Below, piece after piece: positions 25,408-32,668 of a DNA stretch of 42,384 nt (the first letter of the stretch is position 1; every line of letters begins with the position of its first letter). The notes beneath the pieces were generated by a model. It ran no database searches. It saw only the letters and a list, made by a program, of their open reading frames with translations, and was not told the origin of the DNA. This DNA is from JBBIWA01 sp037439425 (GTDB lineage: Bacteria; Acidobacteriota; Blastocatellia; RBC074). A program made the translations under genes and the position numbers. The DNA lies in NCBI GenBank assembly GCA_037439425.1, contig JBBIWA010000046.1:1-42384 (forward strand), in the 5' to 3' direction.

Positions 25408-25635
25408 TCAAGACACCTAGAACATAGCAGAGGCGGGAAGTTCCACGAGCGGACGCTAGGCGCAGGCCGCTCCTTTTCCGCCTCTTCTGCATGTGGGGTC
25501 AAAACGACTCTTGCCTCTTCTCCCCCACCTCTCCTCAAGCGCTTGCTTTACTGCACCCCGTCTGCGCACTATAATCATAAACGATCGAAGGTTCTCGGGA
25601 CTGATGAACTTCGCTGCTAAGGAGTGAATGAGCGC

Positions 25636-26655
25636 ATGAAGAAGAAGCATCTCTGGTTGGTTGCAAGCGCGATCACGGCAGTGGTTGCTCTCTCTGCTCT
25701 GGCTGCGACGCGCGGGCCGCAAGCTCAACCACAAAAGCCCAAAGAGTCACAGAGGCAATCAGGACAGAGGACGGAAGGAGAAGGGGCGCACGATCTTGAA
25801 AGGATTCGCACCGTCAATGTGCGCCTACCTGTCTCGGTAGTGGACAGATCGGGGCGCTTCATCACCAATCTCACCGAGGAGGATTTTGAGATCTACGAAG
25901 ATAAGATTCCGCAGCGAATCGAGTTCTTCCGGGCTGAAAGCGATCTGCCGCTTGACATCGCTGTGCTGATGGACACCTCCAACAGCGTCAAGCCGAAGCT
26001 CAAATTCGAGAAGGAAGCAGCAATCTCATTCCTTCAAACGGTGCTCCGGCCGCGGAGAGATCGCGCGCTGTTTGTCACCTTTGATTCGGAGATCGAATTG
26101 CACCAGGACTTCACCGATCGGGTTGACCTGCTCGCCAAGGCGATTGACAAGGTTAAAGCGCGTGGCGAAACGCGCCTCTACGATGCGATCTATCGCGTCT
26201 GCGAAGAGAAGCTCTTCCCCCCTTCGGGTCGCCGTCGCGCCATGGTAGTTATCACTGACGGCGAAGACACCATCAGCGAGCGCACGCTCAAAGATGCAAT
26301 TGAGATAGCGCAGCGTACCGAAACTGTTATCTTCGCCATCAGCACCAAAGAGGCTGGCTTCTTCGGCGTCCAGGCTGGCACGGTGGAGAGAAAAGAAGAC
26401 AAAGATCTCAAGCGGCTGGCCGAAGAGACTGGCGGGCGCGCTTTCTTCACTGCCGAAGTGATCGAGTTGGAAAGAAGCTTCTCTTCGATTGCCCGGGAGC
26501 TGCGCAGCCAATATATGATTGCTTACTCGCCGAGCAATGAAAATTTCGACGGTAAGTTCCGCACCATTGAGGTGCGGCTGCCAGGACACAAAAACTACAG
26601 GATCCGGGCAAAGAGAGGTTATACAGCGCTGCCGGGCACAATAACCGCTAAATAA
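25636..26655 (+). CDS. Secreted VWFA-related protein (Acidobacteria type), copy 1
   Basis: A 339-residue exported protein with a von Willebrand factor A domain of the type expanded in Acidobacteriota. Signal peptide 1-24. An N-terminal VNVRLPVSVVDRSGRFITNLTEEDFEIYED module precedes the A domain (about 106-290). It has a complete metal-ion-dependent adhesion site: DTSNS at 113-117, Thr179 (GETRLYDA) and Asp208 (ITDGED). A start at the GTG 25624 is possible, but AAGGAG is spaced better for the ATG at 25636. VWFA proteins mediate metal-dependent protein binding in adhesion or assembly. The partner is unknown. It is followed by a paralogue on the same strand. Confidence 0.88.
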   Translation: MKKKHLWLVASAITAVVALSALAATRGPQAQPQKPKESQRQSGQRTEGEGAHDLERIRTVNVRLPVSVVDRSGRFITNLTEEDFEIYEDKIPQRIEFFRAESDLPLDIAVLMDTSNSVKPKLKFEKEAAISFLQTVLRPRRDRALFVTFDSEIELHQDFTDRVDLLAKAIDKVKARGETRLYDAIYRVCEEKLFPPSGRRRAMVVITDGEDTISERTLKDAIEIAQRTETVIFAISTKEAGFFGVQAGTVERKEDKDLKRLAEETGGRAFFTAEVIELERSFSSIARELRSQYMIAYSPSNENFDGKFRTIEVRLPGHKNYRIRAKRGYTALPGTITAK

Positions 26656-26660
26656 TTCTC

Positions 26661-26723
26661 TCCGCCGCGAAGTCACCTACAGGGCCATCAGGAATTTCTC
26701 TTATCGAGTGACTTCGCGGCGGA
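26661..26723. repeat. 16-bp perfect inverted repeat between the VWFA genes
   Basis: TCCGCCGCGAAGTCAC (26661-26676) and its exact inverse (26708-26723) flank a 31-nt loop. It lies directly after the stop of VWFA gene 1 and before VWFA gene 2. No T-run follows. It could be an mRNA-stabilising or attenuating hairpin, or a palindromic repeat element. Confidence 0.75.
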
Positions 26724-26783
26724 CAAGCAGGGTAATGGCCAGTTCATCGCCACCCCCTTTACCATTTACCCATCGTGAGCCAT

Positions 26784-27815
26784 ATGAAACGCAACATCAC
26801 ACTACAGGTTTATTGGGTTGGACTGGTAGCGGCTGTGGTGACGATAGCAGTGCTGATGCTGACTGCCAGTGTTACCGCACAACAAGCTAAAAAAGCTCAG
26901 CCGCAGTCGCAGCCTAAAGAAGAGATCCAGACGATTCGCGTCGGCACGCAACTGGTCAATGTGCTCTTCAGCGTCACCGACAAACAGAACCGCTATCTCA
27001 ACAACATTACTCAGGACGAGGTGACGGTGCTGGAGGATGGCAAGCCGCAATCGATCTTCACTTTCAAGCGCGAATTCGATCTGCCGCTTACGATAGCGAT
27101 CCTGATTGATGTCAGTGGCAGTGAGCGTTACGTCCTGCCGCAGCTAAAAGAGGCGGCCGCGCATTTCATCAACTCCGTCATCCGGCCGGGCAAAGACACA
27201 GCGGCGATTGTCAAGTTCGAAGGCGAAGCGACCTTGATGCAAGGACTCACCTCAAATCCCGAGCGCTTGCGAAAAGGTCTCGAAGAAGTCGTCTTCATCG
27301 CGCCGCCACCAGTAAGCGTCTTTGGTGGGCCGACTCCGCCGATCAACAGCGGTTCGCGTCAAGGTGGCACTTCGCTTTATGATTCAATTATCGCAGTCAC
27401 GGCCGACCTGCTGGCTAAAGAGGCTGGCCGTAAGATTATTGTTCTGCTCACTGATGGTCAAGACACAACCAGCCGCATGACGCTCAACGATGCTGTGAAC
27501 GAAGCGTTGCGGGGTGAGGTCGTTCTTTATGCTATCGGGATTGGCGATCCGGTCTCCTTCGGTGGCGTAGACAAGGGCACACTCAATAAGCTCTGTGAGG
27601 CGACCGGCGGGCGCGCCTTCATTCCCAAGAGCGCGCGGGACCTAGATCAGGCCTTCGCGCAGCTTGAGCAAGATATGCGCCAACAATATCTGGTTGCTTA
27701 CGAGCCAGCGAATGAAGCTACGGATGGCTCCTTCCGCAAGATCGAAGTCCGCATCGCCAATCGCAAAGATATACGCATTCGCCATCGGCGCGGCTACTAT
27801 GCGCCACAGGGTTGA
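26784..27815 (+). CDS. Secreted VWFA-related protein (Acidobacteria type), copy 2
   Basis: A 343-residue paralogue of the preceding gene with the same layout. Signal peptide or anchor in residues 1-33; then IRVGTQLVNVLFSVTDKQNRYLNNITQDEVTVLED (50-85); then the A domain with DVSGS (109-113) and later GGTSLYDSI and LLTDGQDTTSR completing the metal site; ending with YLVAYEP and IRHRRGYYA, which also closes the first copy (RAKRGY). An insert GPTPPINSGSRQ in the A domain is absent from copy 1. The ATG at 26784 is preferred to the GTG at 26775; neither has a clear ribosome-binding site, so translation may depend on the upstream gene. Role unknown. Confidence 0.87.
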   Translation: MKRNITLQVYWVGLVAAVVTIAVLMLTASVTAQQAKKAQPQSQPKEEIQTIRVGTQLVNVLFSVTDKQNRYLNNITQDEVTVLEDGKPQSIFTFKREFDLPLTIAILIDVSGSERYVLPQLKEAAAHFINSVIRPGKDTAAIVKFEGEATLMQGLTSNPERLRKGLEEVVFIAPPPVSVFGGPTPPINSGSRQGGTSLYDSIIAVTADLLAKEAGRKIIVLLTDGQDTTSRMTLNDAVNEALRGEVVLYAIGIGDPVSFGGVDKGTLNKLCEATGGRAFIPKSARDLDQAFAQLEQDMRQQYLVAYEPANEATDGSFRKIEVRIANRKDIRIRHRRGYYAPQG

Positions 27816-27945
27816 GTTATGGAAAAGGAGGAAGGGGAGAAGGGGAGAACAGGAAAAGTGGTGAACTGGAGACAGAATTTGTCTCCCGCTCTCCAGTTCT
27901 CCCGCTCTGGAAGTGTCTCCTGCTTTCCCGCTCCTCTCTCCACCT

Positions 27946-29397
27946 ATGGCTACCCCTGACCGCTACGATTGGAAAGGTGATTACCGCGTCTGGCTCCCAC
28001 TGCTGTGCAGTTCCTGGGTCTTAGCCCTTGCCTTCCAAGATCAATTCATCTCCGATTGGGACGGATTTGATTACGCCGCCTACGCGGTGCAGAACGTGCC
28101 TTCAGCGCTGGGTCTGGGGCGCGCGCTGTTTCTGGCTTACAACCATCTGTTGTGGAGGCTGGCAAATTACTGGTTAGGCACGCCGCCAGAGCAAGCCTAT
28201 GAGGTGATCAAATATGGAGTAATAGCACAGAGCGGTCCGGCGGTGGTGGGTCTTTATGCTTTCTACAAAGAGCTGACCGCCGAGTGGCGTGCTGCCTTAT
28301 TGGCGACGCTGATGGTGGCGCTCTCGCCGCTCTTTTTGGTCTACAGCGGGCGCGGGATGAGTGAGATTCCGGCTTTTCTCTTGCTCAGCTGGTCGCTGTG
28401 GTGGATGCTGCGCAGTCTGCGTCTGGGTCAGTGGGGCAGTTACCTGATGGCAGCAGCGCTAATGGGTTTGAGCGCCAACATCCGCGAATTTGCGGTCTTT
28501 TATTTGCCCCTGGTTCCGCTGGCAGCGAGAGCCTATGGGAGAAGCTGGCCTCTGTGTATGACAGCATTGGGGGTGGCGAGCTTAGCCGCGGTGGCTGGGC
28601 CTCTATTCTGGTCGCTTTACGCTCCTGACTATTATATCCCCTCAGTCAAAACCTGGTATCAATTGAGTCTCAAAGAGCGCCAACTCCATCCGGTGACGTG
28701 GCGCAATCTATGGTTTTTGCTTGCCTATGCTCTGATCTGTTCACCTGTGGCCACGCTGCTCACCCCATTGGCTTTCAAGCGTCTGCTCTTTGAGCGCGCT
28801 CAGGCAGTGCTTAGCTGGTTTGGAATTTTCGGTTTGCTGGCAGACCTGCTACTGCTAGCCAATCACGATCTGGCGGTCAATCCGCGTTATCTTCTGACTG
28901 GTTTGATCGGACTGGCTGCGATCAACGGATGGTGGCTGGCTGAGCGGCTCAAGCAAATGCGGCGTGGGCGCCGAGAACTACTGCTCCTCTTGACAGCACT
29001 GACTCTAGCCAGCGTTGTGGGAGCAGGGATGTATGCCTACATTCAAGGGCAGATCATGCGCGAGGCACGCCATTACATAACCAGAATCGCCTCCTTGCCG
29101 TCAAATGCCGTCTTCATTGTCGGCGCGCATACGCCGCTGGTGAATTTCTATCGCAGTATCGGCGCCCGGCCGCAGTGGAAGACGATTGCTGCTGGTGCTG
29201 ATTGGCCGGATGAGCGACTGGGAGAGGTGATTGATGGTTATTTACAAGAAGGGCGGCCAGTTTATGTGGACTTCGATCCGAAGCTATGGCCGAAAGGCAT
29301 GCGCGAGCGCAGCCGCGAAGCAGCTGGACTGGAGATGATCAAACGAGAATATCGGTTGGAACCGGTGACAGGCTCGCTTTACCGGATAATGAAATGA
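27946..29397 (+). CDS. Multi-pass membrane protein, GT-C glycosyltransferase-like
   Basis: A 483-residue integral membrane protein with about ten hydrophobic segments. An acidic motif after the first segment (QDQFISDWDGFDYA) is in the place where GT-C glycosyltransferases (ArnT/PMT type) carry the catalytic Asp that binds the polyprenyl-phosphate sugar. Later come GRGMSEIPAFLLLSWSLWWML and ANIREFAVFYLPL, typical of the 'dolichyl-phosphate mannosyltransferase-like' group. A soluble C-terminal domain of about 110 residues follows the last helix. The start at the ATG 27946 (MATPDRYDW) is preferred over an upstream GTG. It is likely to move a sugar from a lipid carrier to a periplasmic acceptor; donor and acceptor are unknown. 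It follows the VWFA genes on the same strand but after 130 bp. Confidence 0.7.
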   Translation: MATPDRYDWKGDYRVWLPLLCSSWVLALAFQDQFISDWDGFDYAAYAVQNVPSALGLGRALFLAYNHLLWRLANYWLGTPPEQAYEVIKYGVIAQSGPAVVGLYAFYKELTAEWRAALLATLMVALSPLFLVYSGRGMSEIPAFLLLSWSLWWMLRSLRLGQWGSYLMAAALMGLSANIREFAVFYLPLVPLAARAYGRSWPLCMTALGVASLAAVAGPLFWSLYAPDYYIPSVKTWYQLSLKERQLHPVTWRNLWFLLAYALICSPVATLLTPLAFKRLLFERAQAVLSWFGIFGLLADLLLLANHDLAVNPRYLLTGLIGLAAINGWWLAERLKQMRRGRRELLLLLTALTLASVVGAGMYAYIQGQIMREARHYITRIASLPSNAVFIVGAHTPLVNFYRSIGARPQWKTIAAGADWPDERLGEVIDGYLQEGRPVYVDFDPKLWPKGMRERSREAAGLEMIKREYRLEPVTGSLYRIMK

Positions 29398-29430
29398 CCA
29401 CGGCATACACGGAATCTGCCTCCTAGCGGT

Positions 29431-30558
29431 TCATCTTCGTAGCCATTTCACCAGTTGCCGTGGGAGCTCCGGACTACGCAACAGTAGATAGACCAGTTGA
29501 AAGGGCATTCGCGGCAGTTCATTGAACGGACCTTTTAAGCGGATGGTGGCTTCAATCGGCTTGTCCCAGCGGAAGTAAATCTCTTCAAGCAATCCGGCTG
29601 GATGGCGCAGATGACCAAGCAGCGCTTGCAATGCCAATGGACGTTGCCCTGGCCTCAAGCACCAGTGCCATTGCCGAATGACGGCTGGAACAAGCCAGCG
29701 AGGCAATCGTTTGGCTCTTGATTCTACCGGAGTGTGAGCTATCTCAGCTCCGAGTAATTGGTGCGCCAAACCGATAGCGCAGGCCACCCAATCTGCCCGC
29801 CGCCGTTGCCTCCCCAGACAAAGCTGCCAATCAAATGCCGCTGGCAGCGACTCTACAGCCACAGCCACATCGCACAGCCACAGCGGGCGCCAGGCGCCGT
29901 GCCGCAGTAGATGCACAGCCAGCAGGTGTAAGTGATCTTCTGGCCCCAACACACGCACCTCAGTTTCGCCCAACCTGATCAATTGCGAACGCGCATACAA
30001 TTCGTCCCAGCTTCGGTCGTCCAGCTTATCGAATCCGCGATGCAGGTCTACATCGCATTCTCCAATCGCTGAACTCTTCAACAGCTCTTGTGCCTTGTGA
30101 TACTGCTGCGGGTGCACACACAGATCCAGATCGCCGTATGGCCGAAGCCCCGGCTCCGGATAGCAGCGCGCGATAGCCCAGCCTTTGACCAGGATGGGCT
30201 CAACACTAGCTGAGCGCAGCAACGTGAAGACTCGTTCGATCTCTTGCTGGTGAAGCGCTGCTTGGAGAGTGTGAAGACGGTAGGCCTGATGGAGTTGTTG
30301 AACCACCTTGCCTGCACGCAGCGCAGAATGGCGCAGCCGCCACCAACCCAGCCCGGCTGTCCCGGAACTGAGCAACCGGGGAGCAATCTCCTCCAGCTCA
30401 GAGGCCGACAGCTCCGGCTCAGGTGGCAATTGACGCCAGGCCCCGGCAAGCATTTTGGCAATCAGCAAGCCTGCGGGTGCAGCCCGAATGCGACCAGCGA
30501 TAGACTCGTTTCCGTCTATCTGGCGTTGCAATTGACCTGAGAGCAGAATTTCAAGCAT
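29431..30558 (-). CDS. Nucleotidyltransferase-family protein (NTP_transf_5 type)
   Basis: A 375-residue protein. Residues 110-240 match the uncharacterised nucleotidyltransferase fold (PF14907 type): ILVKGWAIARCYPEPGLRPYGDLDLCVHP contains the KG helix start and the DLD metal-binding pair, followed by DVDLHRGF and a helical EDHLHLLAVHLLRHG with WLCDVA. AGGGA precedes the ATG. Related proteins occur in polysaccharide and peptide-modification clusters, and no activity is firmly known. It is the last gene of a minus-strand run (DUF2339, DUF3999, frameshifted sixA), 50 nt downstream of the sixA remnant. The C-terminal 100 residues are Arg/Trp-rich and amphipathic, possibly membrane-associated. Confidence 0.72.
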   Translation of the reverse strand: MLEILLSGQLQRQIDGNESIAGRIRAAPAGLLIAKMLAGAWRQLPPEPELSASELEEIAPRLLSSGTAGLGWWRLRHSALRAGKVVQQLHQAYRLHTLQAALHQQEIERVFTLLRSASVEPILVKGWAIARCYPEPGLRPYGDLDLCVHPQQYHKAQELLKSSAIGECDVDLHRGFDKLDDRSWDELYARSQLIRLGETEVRVLGPEDHLHLLAVHLLRHGAWRPLWLCDVAVAVESLPAAFDWQLCLGRQRRRADWVACAIGLAHQLLGAEIAHTPVESRAKRLPRWLVPAVIRQWHWCLRPGQRPLALQALLGHLRHPAGLLEEIYFRWDKPIEATIRLKGPFNELPRMPFQLVYLLLRSPELPRQLVKWLRR

Positions 30559-30608
30559 CTTTCATCCCTCATTGTCGAGCTCATCTCGCAACAAGGCGTG
30601 TGGGTAAT

Positions 30609-31137
30609 TTATATCTCTTGCCCTATCAATATCAATTGCCGTGGCGCCAGCAGCCAATGCAAAATGCCCGGCGCACGCGGCGGCATACCGGCGACCTCGA
30701 TCGCAGAGAGTGCGCCTTTCTTAACTTCGAGAGCCAGATGGCGATCGCCGCTGAGCAACGCTGAGGCCAGCTCCGCCAGATCCGGCATATGTCCGACCAG
30801 CAGCGCGCTCTCGAATCGGTGCGCGCTGAGTTCCTGATAAATCTCGGCGTGTTTACCTACACCACTGACGAGACCTCGCCCCGGCGCCAGCGCCTCAGCC
30901 AGGATGATCTTACTCTCCAGCTCCAACACCTCGGCTACGACTTCGGCAGTTTGGCGCGCGCCCGAGCAGCGGGCCGGTCAGGATCAGATCAAAGCTCAGC
31001 TCCAGCTTGCGCATCCCCTGCGCCTCCTGTTTCATTTTCGCGCGCCCTTCGTCAGTCAGTGGCCGATCTTCATCGCGCACTAGGCCGCCGACCCCCAGAT
31101 CGGCCGCAATACCATGACGCAACAAATAAAGCTTCAT
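30609..31137 (-). pseudogene. sixA: SixA-type histidine phosphatase, frameshifted
   Basis: Two overlapping frames make one SixA phosphohistidine phosphatase. The first (from 31137) has MKLYLLRHGIA with the catalytic RHG, and RPLTDEGRAKM. The second (to 30609) has LELESKIILAEAL, ALLVGHMPDLAELA (second catalytic His in VGH) and a normal end. Between them the expected LTSPLxRARQTAEV sequence is read in frame 1 only to ILTGPLLG and resumes as RARQTAEVVAEV in another frame. There is one extra base in the alternating GC tract at 30953-30964. This is either a real disabling frameshift or a sequencing/assembly indel. Corrected, the protein would be about 175 residues and intact. Confidence 0.8.
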
Positions 31138-31231
31138 AATTTTGATCTCAGTTGCCAGTCATCAGCGGCCAGTGGTCGGCTAATGATCTACTCTTCCCGA
31201 AGGTCCGGCCGAAAACCGCTGTGACTTCGCT

Positions 31232-32530
31232 TTACTTTCCCGATCCGGTGCTGAGTTTCGCCAAGCGCAGGATCATTCTTCCCAACACTGCTGCTGCGAT
31301 CACGAGTACTGCCCAGAGCCAGAGGGGTTGGCGCTCGAACCAGGGCGCTTCAGCGTTTAGCGCTCCAGCTTCAGGATTGTTTTGTTCCGCCGCGAGAGAG
31401 AGTGTCGAGAGTTGTTCGAGCGCGAGATAAGGTGAAAGCCGCTCCAGGTCGTAGTGCGGCGCGGCGGCCGATGGATTGCCATAAAACAGGCGATAGCTAC
31501 GGCCCGGCTCGCGTCGAAAGAGCAGGTAGTGCGGGTAGCCGTAAACCCGCACCTCAGCGAGCTGGATCGGAGAATCGTCATAGTTGAAGACTTTGATGCG
31601 CAGATAACGGAAATGGGCTTCACTGTAATCGAGTTGCAGGTGTTGCCTCGTTCTCTGTTCGATTCCGATGGCGAAGATCTCGCCACTTCCAACTGGTAGC
31701 CAGGTCTGCCCATCATTGCTGCCTTCGATTTCTACGCGACGCTGGAAATTGGTCGTGGCAGGCTGAAACTCAAGACGCGCGCTCGGCACTTTCTGGTAGC
31801 TCAGGTCCAGCATCCAGATTGAAGCGCGCAGTCTCGCATCTACGCCTTGATCGGCAAGCGTAGCCGGCCAGCGGTTGAGGCGCGCGCTTCGCTCGGTGAC
31901 CTGAAACACAGACGCGCTGGTGATCTCTACTGGCGGCTCGTTGCGGTTCCATATGGTCACGCGTAAGTAACGGCGCGTGCTCAACGGGTAGTCAATCGTC
32001 AGGAAGCGAGCCTTCCTATCACGGGTGAAATCGAAGATATAGCCATCATCGCGCACCATCACCCACTGGCGACGGTCGTCGCTTGCTTCAATCGTGACCC
32101 GGCGCGAAAAATTGCGGCTTGAGGTTTCCAGGTCGAGGCGATTGTGATGTGGCGGATCAGCACCTAGATCCAAGGTGAAACTCAAACGGCCATCGGGCGC
32201 CAGCGCCCGATCAAGCATCTCTAGCGGCCGTTGCTCCTCACGAGTCTCATCGCGCTGAACGACGAGCTTAGACGGAACCTCGACCCCTTGCTCATCTATG
32301 ACGCGCAGATCAGCCAAGTCTTCCCGCGCACCGGCAAATACCGGCCCATCCAACTCAACCTGGACAAAGCTAGCCGGAGCATCCTTGTCAGCCACGTTGA
32401 TCTCGCGCCACTTCGCCCATCTCTTGGAGTCGAAATCCGCCGCCACGCGGGCGTGGAAAATCAAAAAGCAAAAGGCAAAGACCAACAGGCAAAAGTAGGA
32501 GCATCGAATGGAGCAGTGCTGCAGTTTCAT
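31232..32530 (-). CDS. DUF3999 family periplasmic/membrane protein
   Basis: A 432-residue protein. It begins with a signal peptide (about 1-31, Cys-rich hydrophobic core), then a long beta-rich periplasmic region with two similar F5/8-type (discoidin-like) repeats (RNFSRRVTIEASDDRRQWVMV... RYLRVTI and TNFQRRVEIEGSNDGQTWLPV... RYLRIKV). It ends in one C-terminal membrane helix (WLWAVLVIAAAVLGRMIL) and a basic tail. The ATG at 32530 has AAAGG at the right distance; the frame's earlier start at 32551 is not needed. DUF3999 genes are regularly found beside DUF2339 genes in other bacteria, as here. The duplicated discoidin-like fold suggests carbohydrate or envelope binding, but function is unknown. 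Confidence 0.78.
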   Translation of the reverse strand: MKLQHCSIRCSYFCLLVFAFCFLIFHARVAADFDSKRWAKWREINVADKDAPASFVQVELDGPVFAGAREDLADLRVIDEQGVEVPSKLVVQRDETREEQRPLEMLDRALAPDGRLSFTLDLGADPPHHNRLDLETSSRNFSRRVTIEASDDRRQWVMVRDDGYIFDFTRDRKARFLTIDYPLSTRRYLRVTIWNRNEPPVEITSASVFQVTERSARLNRWPATLADQGVDARLRASIWMLDLSYQKVPSARLEFQPATTNFQRRVEIEGSNDGQTWLPVGSGEIFAIGIEQRTRQHLQLDYSEAHFRYLRIKVFNYDDSPIQLAEVRVYGYPHYLLFRREPGRSYRLFYGNPSAAAPHYDLERLSPYLALEQLSTLSLAAEQNNPEAGALNAEAPWFERQPLWLWAVLVIAAAVLGRMILRLAKLSTGSGK

Positions 32531-32569
32531 TTTTACCTTTTGCCTGCGCATTGAGCCTTCTCAGGAAGT

Positions 32570-32657
32570 CCTGGGTACGCACGCTTCCAGCGTGCAGGGT
32601 TTCCAAGCACGCTCTGCCGATCGAAGCCAGGCACGCTCGCAAGCGTGCGTACCCAGG
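32570..32657. repeat. Dispersed palindromic element, copy C (88 bp, 17-bp perfect TIR)
   Basis: CCTGGGTACGCACGCTT (32570-32586) and its exact inverse (32641-32657) bound the element, with GC-rich palindromes inside. It sits in the operon gap between the DUF2339 stop (32669) and DUF3999 start (32530). On the right the pattern continues CAGGTTTTCATCGTTTCAGGG, as at copy B (reverse complement of CCCTGAAAGCGATGAAAATC). Confidence 0.75.
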
Positions 32658-32668
32658 TTTTCATCGTT

